5,886 nt of DNA from Acidobacteriota bacterium (lineage in GTDB: Bacteria; Acidobacteriota; Terriglobia; Acidiferrales; UBA7541). This document shows, piece after piece, positions 1 to 3,981 of this stretch. The first letter of the stretch is position 1; each line of letters opens with the position of its first letter. The notes beneath the pieces are model-generated. The model had not been told where the DNA came from. It searched no databases and saw only the letters and a list, made by a program, of their open reading frames with translations. Location: the NCBI GenBank assembly GCA_003224195.1, contig QHYP01000061.1, positions 1-5,886 on the forward strand. The letters are read 5' to 3'. A program made the translations under genes and the position numbers.

Positions 1-2
1 AT

Positions 3-920
3 ACGATGAATCCAAACGTCTTTTACTACACGAGCGGAAATCGATTCATCAAGGGGACGATTGCCGGAACGCCTCCAAATGCGACCGTGACGCCGACCGT
101 CCTGGCTATGTTCTCTCAATATAGTAGTGTCACAATACCGGACGACGAGGACCTTTCGGATGACGGTCTTCATATCTGGCTCACAAGCGGCGCTGGTACG
201 GATTCAAGCGGCGACATTTTTCTTGTGACTCTGAGCGCAGGGAATGGCGCCGCGACGGGCGCCACGGCGAGCACGACGCTGAGCAACATCAGCTACCACA
301 AGCTGCAAATCGCGGCCAACAACGGCGTGAGCATTGAGAGCAGCGGCCCAAGAACGATCTATAATCCGGACGGGACTTCCTTTGTGCCAGGAGGTGGAGG
401 GGGCAACCACACGGACTGGGGGCACGACGATTCGAGCCTGATGGTTGCCGCCAGTCTTTGGTATGCGGGGACAGCGCAGAACGGATGCCCCAGCAATTGG
501 GGGATCGGCTTGCTCGATCTGACAACCAACGCGGTGCGCCTCTGTCTTAACGATGGCATGCAAAATGTCGCCAATGCGTGGCACATTAGCGCCCGCGACG
601 TACAATCGCAGCACTGGATTACTTGGTCGGCCGACGACAGCAACACATGCCCGAGCTCGTCCACCTACTGCTTCAACAATCCGACGAATACGAGCGGCTG
701 GAGCCTCTACACCGCTGAGATTGATTTGTTTACGTCCACTGGAACCATAGTTCGTCTGGCGCATCATCGCAGCCGCACGGACGAAAATTACTGGGCGCAA
801 ACGCGGGCCATATTAAGCCGCGACGGAAAGTACGTTGTATACGACAGCAACTACAATCAGTCCAACACTTCGGCGGGCAGCAATTATGTCGACGTGTATC
901 TGATCGGTCCGCTGTATTAA
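3..920 (+). CDS. C-terminal part of a secreted beta-propeller-like protein (5' partial)
   Basis: The frame is open to the left edge, so the Met codon at position 6 is probably internal and the true start lies outside the window; no ribosome binding site can be judged. Counting from that Met (304 residues), propeller-type (PD40/TolB-like) strands recur: LSDDGLHIWLTSG near residue 50, DWGHDDSSLMVAAS near 137, WITWSADDS near 204 and LSRDGKYVVYDSN near 270. Each is a D/S-x-DG or similar turn followed by a hydrophobic strand, and several are followed by a second strand such as GIGLLDL or VDVYLI. The protein is rich in Gly, Ser, Thr and Asn, has few Lys, and carries four Cys (161, 180, 215, 222) that could form disulfides, which fits export to the periplasm or outside. 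No catalytic motif is visible; a binding or scaffold role is an inference. It ends at TAA and converges with the glycosyltransferase gene. Confident that it is coding, moderately confident in the fold. Confidence 0.8.
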   Translation, partial: TMNPNVFYYTSGNRFIKGTIAGTPPNATVTPTVLAMFSQYSSVTIPDDEDLSDDGLHIWLTSGAGTDSSGDIFLVTLSAGNGAATGATASTTLSNISYHKLQIAANNGVSIESSGPRTIYNPDGTSFVPGGGGGNHTDWGHDDSSLMVAASLWYAGTAQNGCPSNWGIGLLDLTTNAVRLCLNDGMQNVANAWHISARDVQSQHWITWSADDSNTCPSSSTYCFNNPTNTSGWSLYTAEIDLFTSTGTIVRLAHHRSRTDENYWAQTRAILSRDGKYVVYDSNYNQSNTSAGSNYVDVYLIGPLY

Positions 921-1051
921 CCTGAATCCTACGGTGCGCTCCAAAGGCGCGGATCGCCAGCGGGGCTAGCAGCTCGACGGAATGACCTCATAAGGATTGA
1001 TGCTCACAAGTTCACCGGTTGGCTCACTCGCCCTCGCATGACTCTGGCGCA

Positions 1052-1076
1052 ATGCGGGCCGTACCCCCGCCCGCAT
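1052..1076. terminator. GC-rich hairpin between convergent genes
   Basis: A perfect 8-bp stem (ATGCGGGC at 1052-1059 pairing with GCCCGCAT at 1069-1076) encloses a 9-nt loop. It lies between two convergent genes, 132 bp after the stop of the left gene and 23 bp after the stop of the glycosyltransferase on the other strand. No T-tract follows on either strand, so it is not a canonical intrinsic terminator; it could still act as a bidirectional terminator or an mRNA 3'-end stabiliser. Nothing else is visible in the 178-bp gap. Confidence 0.35.
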
Positions 1077-1098
1077 ATCAAGGAGCGCTAGCAGGCCT

Positions 1099-2673
1099 TC
1101 AGGGGTAAGAAACTTCATAAACACTGTAGATATCGTCCTGGAAGACGCAGCGAAATTTCATTCCGTGGACGAATTCTTCAGGACCACAGCTGGCCGAAAG
1201 AGGCAGGTACGACTTCAACGTTCCCGAGTCCGAGTAAATCACATATTTGGGACGTAGTTTCTCTGTGTACAACCTGAGATCTTCCGCGTCTTGCCGAATT
1301 ATTGCCGCAGAGAGGGGGGTTGTTGATTCGCAAGTGTAACTGTGAATCCTCGCCGCCGCCAGAAAAGCCCGCTGGCCTGAGAACAGAGGAAGGCCGATCG
1401 CAGCAGCAACGATGTTCGATTCGCAGTTATAATTGTCGATGACCACAGATTCGCTCGGCTTTAGTCGCGGCTGCAAATACTTCCTTACGCCTTCTATGCG
1501 ACGCGGAAATTGGAGGAATGGAGAGATCGAGCGGAATTTATCCGCAAAACGGGAGTGACCCCTGCTCAGAATGATGATTCCACCAAGATTAAACATGAGC
1601 GTAAGAAACAAAGCTACGTAGACCCCTTTTGCAGCCCGCTGGGACAGGCGAGTAGAGAATTGCTCAATCCCAAAACCAGAGGTCACTGCCAACAACGTCC
1701 CAAGCGTGATCGTAAATCTTGCTGCCGGCCAGGTTCCACCGGACGCGAGCTGATAGAGCTGTATTGCACCAAAACCGAGCACGATGAACAGGTACACCTT
1801 GCGGTACGATGGCTCATCACGGCTCAGCCACAATCCATATAAGGCAGCCCCTAGAGCCAAAGGCGAAAGAGTAAGCACGAGGACTCCTGGGAAGAAGGCA
1901 AGGATGTAGAAAAGGCTGTGATGCGCAAAGCTGCCTATTTCCGCTACCCAGGTCTTCTGCATCGTCACGAAGTAGAGAGGGTCTCGGTACTTCCTCCAGG
2001 CGAAGAGCATGAACAGCACGGGCCACGCACCCGCCGTCGCGCCGAAGACCGCCAACTGGAGCGAACGCCGAATTCCCCAGAATTCGGGGCGGAAAAGCTT
2101 AGAGGGCGATCCGATCAGGACCAGACCGACCGCAAAGATAATTACCCAGGCTTCGTAACGGATCGCAGCAGCTAGTGTCAAGCTTATGCCGCTCGAAGCA
2201 AGCCATCCGAGGTAGCTTGTTCGCTTGTAAGTAAAGAAACAAGCCAGTCCGGTTAGCAGAAAGAGAAGGTAAGGTGACTCTGCGGCCGAAGCGTTGCAAT
2301 AGGCTATGTGTAGACTGTAGAGGCTAAAGACGAGGGTCGACACGTTTGCGGCTACGCTGTCATAGACCTCATGCGCAAGCCACCAAAAGACGAAGACGGA
2401 AGCAACGCCCAGAATAAGACTCAGCAAACGCCCCGCTGTGATTGCGTCACCTGTGATTAACGTCATCCCTGCCATTAACCAGAAGTGGAGAGGCAAATAT
2501 GCGCCAAAAGCATCTAATTGCCACGTCGGGTTCTCAAGCCATTTTGCGGTGATTGCCGCACGGGTGAAGGCGTCGCCCCCGTTATTCTGGGCAAAGGCAT
2601 AGAAAAGTGCTGGCAGGACAGCACCACAAAAGAGGATCCAGACAGTGGCTCGTCGGAATCGCAAGTCCGGCAT
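1099..2673 (-). CDS. Polytopic membrane glycosyltransferase, GT-C superfamily, family 39 (ArnT/PMT)-like
   Basis: A 524-residue integral membrane protein. Proteins of this superfamily transfer a sugar from a polyprenyl-phosphate donor to lipid, glycan or protein on the outer face of the cytoplasmic membrane; the substrates here are unknown. After a short basic N-terminus comes a first membrane helix (about residues 10-28), then an external loop with GGD at 32-34, where GT-C enzymes carry their catalytic acidic residue, and a PLHFWLM segment at about 61-67 resembling the PPLYYWL-type motif of ArnT-like enzymes. AES at 131-133 precedes a long hydrophobic helix, as in the S/T-E-P motif of family 39. 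About nine to eleven membrane helices are followed by WPAARFTITLGTLLAV (near 315-330), like the family's RY-x-hydrophobic segment. The last ~150 residues are soluble and probably periplasmic. Length is normal for the family. The ATG at 2721 would add 16 charged residues, but its purines abut the codon without spacing, so I choose 2673. The gene stands alone on the minus strand. Confidence 0.82.
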   Translation of the reverse strand: MPDLRFRRATVWILFCGAVLPALFYAFAQNNGGDAFTRAAITAKWLENPTWQLDAFGAYLPLHFWLMAGMTLITGDAITAGRLLSLILGVASVFVFWWLAHEVYDSVAANVSTLVFSLYSLHIAYCNASAAESPYLLFLLTGLACFFTYKRTSYLGWLASSGISLTLAAAIRYEAWVIIFAVGLVLIGSPSKLFRPEFWGIRRSLQLAVFGATAGAWPVLFMLFAWRKYRDPLYFVTMQKTWVAEIGSFAHHSLFYILAFFPGVLVLTLSPLALGAALYGLWLSRDEPSYRKVYLFIVLGFGAIQLYQLASGGTWPAARFTITLGTLLAVTSGFGIEQFSTRLSQRAAKGVYVALFLTLMFNLGGIIILSRGHSRFADKFRSISPFLQFPRRIEGVRKYLQPRLKPSESVVIDNYNCESNIVAAAIGLPLFSGQRAFLAAARIHSYTCESTTPLSAAIIRQDAEDLRLYTEKLRPKYVIYSDSGTLKSYLPLSASCGPEEFVHGMKFRCVFQDDIYSVYEVSYP

Positions 2674-2681
2674 AAATCTTT

Positions 2682-2688
2682 CTTCTCT
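2682..2688 (-). promoter_or_regulatory. Ribosome binding site deciding the glycosyltransferase start
   Basis: On the minus strand the purine run AGAGAAG lies 8 nt before the ATG at 2673 and is followed by further purines. The alternative ATG at 2721 has CGGAG touching it with no spacer. This favours the start at 2673, just before the first membrane helix. Confidence 0.45.
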
Positions 2689-2761
2689 AATAGTCTTGTT
2701 TCCTCGCTCTCGATGATTCATCTCCGATTCGTACGTGGATCTATTGCCTCCAAGCGTGTTC

Positions 2762-2777
2762 GCAAAATTGATTTTGC
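2762..2777. promoter_or_regulatory. 16-bp perfect palindrome upstream of the glycosyltransferase gene
   Basis: GCAAAAT (2762-2768) and ATTTTGC (2771-2777) form two perfect 7-bp arms around a 2-bp centre. It lies about 90 bp upstream of the preferred glycosyltransferase start, in an AT-richer stretch than its surroundings. Size and symmetry suit a dimeric regulator's operator. No T-tract follows on the plus strand, so a terminator is unlikely. Operator function is inference. Confidence 0.3.
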
Positions 2778-2987
2778 AGCCGTCGCAGACAAGAGAGAAT
2801 GCAACCTGCGCTTTGTCTTAAATCTAGTTATATCTCTAACGACGTCGGACCGCGCCAAGGTTCTTTTGTTACGGGTCTCAGTTCCCAGAACGACACTCAT
2901 CCCTTCTGTGCGGGGGCACCGTGTTTCGCCGGATCTCCTCGGCGGTGGGTTATTTAATCTATGGCCACGATACCGGCTCGACCCGTG

Positions 2988-3284
2988 TCAGTTCGCCATT
3001 TCGCTGTCGCCCACCCAACACCTCTTCCGTCGCTGACGACCATGATCTGTTCTCCGAGCTCCCCGAGACTCGAGGAGGTGGGTAGCCCAATTAGTGTGCC
3101 GGTCACTGCCTTGCAGGACCCTATGACTGGCCGGGCCACTCTGCACGGTCACCACTCTCTTCTGCAGCTCTCGGCGGCAGCAGAGTTCTTTGTAATCAAT
3201 CCGATCGCGCAACATGATGTAGAGTTCAATCCCGAGTTTGCGAGGCGCTGCGACCTTCGCCTTGCCCAACCGCGTGACCATCAA
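2988..3284 (-). pseudogene. IS110-family transposase, C-terminal remnant
   Basis: The minus-strand frame contains TRLGKAKVAAPRKLG, then IELYIMLRDRIDYKEL, then CCRRELQKR, running from about 3275 down to 3171. This is the characteristic tail of IS110/IS116/IS902 transposases, which usually read KAKVAVARKLxIRLYxMLRDxIDYxEFCRR. The N-terminal DEDD (RuvC-like) catalytic domain and the domain with the catalytic serine are absent: upstream (above about 3284) the frame loses similarity and meets a stop at 3369-3371. The frame goes on to a stop at 2988; the part below 3171 is Arg/His/Ser-rich and I cannot tell whether it is native tail or run-on. IS110 enzymes work with a bridge RNA made from the element's non-coding end; none can be recognised here. 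Conclusion: a dead fragment left by transposition or deletion. Confident in the family, less so in the edges. Confidence 0.65.
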
Positions 3285-3496
3285 TATACGACTCGGAGAC
3301 GAACAGACAAAATGCCTTGTTCTTGGTGGCATTCGCGGAGCAAGCCCGCCTGGCGAAGGTGGAGCAGATCAGCCAACGCATCATCGAGAGTATCCTTCAG
3401 TTATGGAAATAAGGCAGGAGACGCGAGCCTAGAAGATCAGCTGGTAGGAGTGTGCCGACCGCGGTTGCGGCGAAAAAGAAAACGCCGGGGCAGTGA
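3278..3496 (+). pseudogene. Unidentified coding-like remnant interrupted by one stop
   Basis: After a TGA at 3275-3277 the frame reads through NALFLVAFAEQARLAKVEQ and ISQRIIESILQLWK to a TAA at 3410-3412. It then continues in the same frame with GRRREPRRSAGRS and PTAVAAKKKTPGQ to a TGA at 3494-3496. The first part has an amphipathic helical, protein-like composition unlike the Arg/Ser/Pro-rich shadow frames around it. The second part is a basic Lys/Arg tail. There is no good start codon or ribosome binding site. I do not recognise the family. It abuts the edge of the IS110 remnant on the other strand, so it may be the end of a gene broken by that element. It could also be chance; low confidence. 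Confidence 0.25.
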
Positions 3497-3695
3497 AGTT
3501 ATGGTGCAGAGTAAGAAGCACAGTCGAAAAGCGCGGCGATGGACGCACGTATGTCCCGGGCGCTGCTGCGAGTAGTCTCCACCCGGCAGTACAGAGGATG
3601 TGTTACCGCTTATCAAAAGAGCCGTTGGTCAGCCCGGAAGGGGCGCTGTGTGCTCCCGAATGCTGATCGGACATCAGCCACTGCAAGAATTTCGG

Positions 3696-3723
3696 TTGCA
3701 GCTGAGCCGGGCGAGTGTATAGT
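3696..3723 (+). promoter_or_regulatory. Candidate sigma70-type promoter
   Basis: TTGCAG (3696-3701) and TATAGT (3718-3723) are separated by 16 bp. The -10 box matches consensus at five of six positions; the -35 box matches only its TTG. It points toward the truncated dehydrogenase (start 3826) and the oxidoreductase (start 3978), leaving an untranslated leader of roughly 95 nt before the first. It may be the original promoter of the now truncated gene. Sequence match only. Confidence 0.33.
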
Positions 3724-3801
3724 CGTTTCTACGCAGGATGACAAAAGGGAAATTCTCACATATTTGCCTCGAACCGCAGGGAAAATGGAAAGCCCACGTA
3801 G

Positions 3802-3815
3802 TTCTTGGTCAAGAA
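3802..3815. repeat. Short dyad just before the truncated dehydrogenase start
   Basis: TTCTTG (3802-3807) and CAAGAA (3810-3815) are perfect 6-bp arms with a 2-bp centre, ending 10 bp before the ATG at 3826. It lies where a ribosome binding site would be expected, and none is seen there. It could be an operator or small hairpin, or chance. Confidence 0.2.
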
Positions 3816-3825
3816 TGCTTTCGAA

Positions 3826-3981
3826 ATGGCAAAGATCAGCGTCTTCGGATTGGGATACGTCAGCGCGGTAACTGCGGCCTACCTTGCCAGTAAGGGCCGC
3901 CGCGTCGAACGGGAAAGGGACGCTGGCCTTCGAGGGGCTCTGCCCGTAACGATTCTTTGGCAATGGAGCAAGTTGAGGTGA
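3826..3981 (+). pseudogene. Truncated UDP-glucose/GDP-mannose 6-dehydrogenase, N-terminal fragment
   Basis: The frame begins MAKISVFGLGYVSAVTAAYL and continues ASKGRRVE. This is the start of the NAD-binding Rossmann fold in the UDP-glucose/GDP-mannose dehydrogenase family (Ugd/AlgD), with the first strand, the GxGYV dinucleotide loop and the first helix. Family members normally have GYVG; here the Gly is Ser (residue 13). After about residue 28 similarity stops: the expected second strand ending in an acidic residue (IGVD-like) is missing, and the frame runs through an unrelated stretch to TGA at 3979-3981. Intact enzymes are about 430-450 residues; this is 51 codons, so more than 90% is gone, including the catalytic cysteine. 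Intact members make uronic acid precursors for polysaccharides. No ribosome binding site precedes the ATG. The stop overlaps the next gene's GTG as GTGA. Ugd versus AlgD cannot be decided from this piece. Confidence 0.65.
3964..3968 (+). promoter_or_regulatory. Ribosome binding site for the GTG start at 3978
   Basis: TGGAG lies 9 nt upstream of GTG at 3978. The alternative ATG at 3963 has no Shine-Dalgarno match at proper spacing. The GTG start also yields an N-terminus beginning MKQV, as is usual in this protein family, so the GTG is preferred. Confidence 0.5.

Larger units (their letters stand above)
2722..3825. other. Gene-poor, decayed region between divergent genes
   Basis: No intact gene is visible on either strand here. 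Several frames stay open, the longest on the plus strand from 2961 to 3575, but it is Arg/Ser/Pro-rich, matches no family I know, and lies opposite the recognisable transposase tail. What can be supported is a 16-bp palindrome, a minus-strand IS110 transposase remnant, a plus-strand coding-like remnant and a candidate promoter, each listed separately. A 60-codon minus-strand frame (2718-2900) is basic, unrecognised and has a purine run abutting its ATG; I do not call it. The pattern fits an intergenic site that took up mobile DNA and then decayed. Confidence 0.6.

Noticed and set aside
204..800. Minus-strand open frame of 198 codons
   Set aside because: Antisense of the propeller-like protein; Arg/Ala-rich and without motifs, a GC-driven shadow.
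2827..2858. Possible minus-strand promoter, TTGGCG and TATAAC, upstream of the glycosyltransferase
   Set aside because: The spacer is 20 bp, too long for a normal sigma70 promoter, and no better -35 box fits the TATAAC.
2718..2900. 60-codon minus-strand frame whose stop overlaps the alternative glycosyltransferase start (ATGA)
   Set aside because: Although the overlap looks operon-like, the product is a basic, unrecognised sequence, its ATG has purines abutting it with no spacer, and the overlapped start at 2721 is the less likely one.
2518..3036. Plus-strand open frame of 172 codons
   Set aside because: It overlaps the 5' end of the membrane glycosyltransferase in antisense and has no protein-like features.
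2961..3575. Plus-strand open frame of 204 codons in the island
   Set aside because: It is rich in Arg, Ser and Pro, has no recognisable motif or ribosome binding site, and is antisense to the clear IS110 transposase tail; a shadow frame.
3576..3722. Plus-strand stretch reading TEDVLPLIKRAVGQ ... MLIGHQPLQEF, which looks protein-like
   Set aside because: No start codon with a binding site, only 48 codons, and the GHQP resemblance to a phosphatase motif is too short to count.
3613..3963. Minus-strand open frame of 116 codons
   Set aside because: Antisense to the dehydrogenase relic and promoter region; no motif, and composition typical of a shadow frame.
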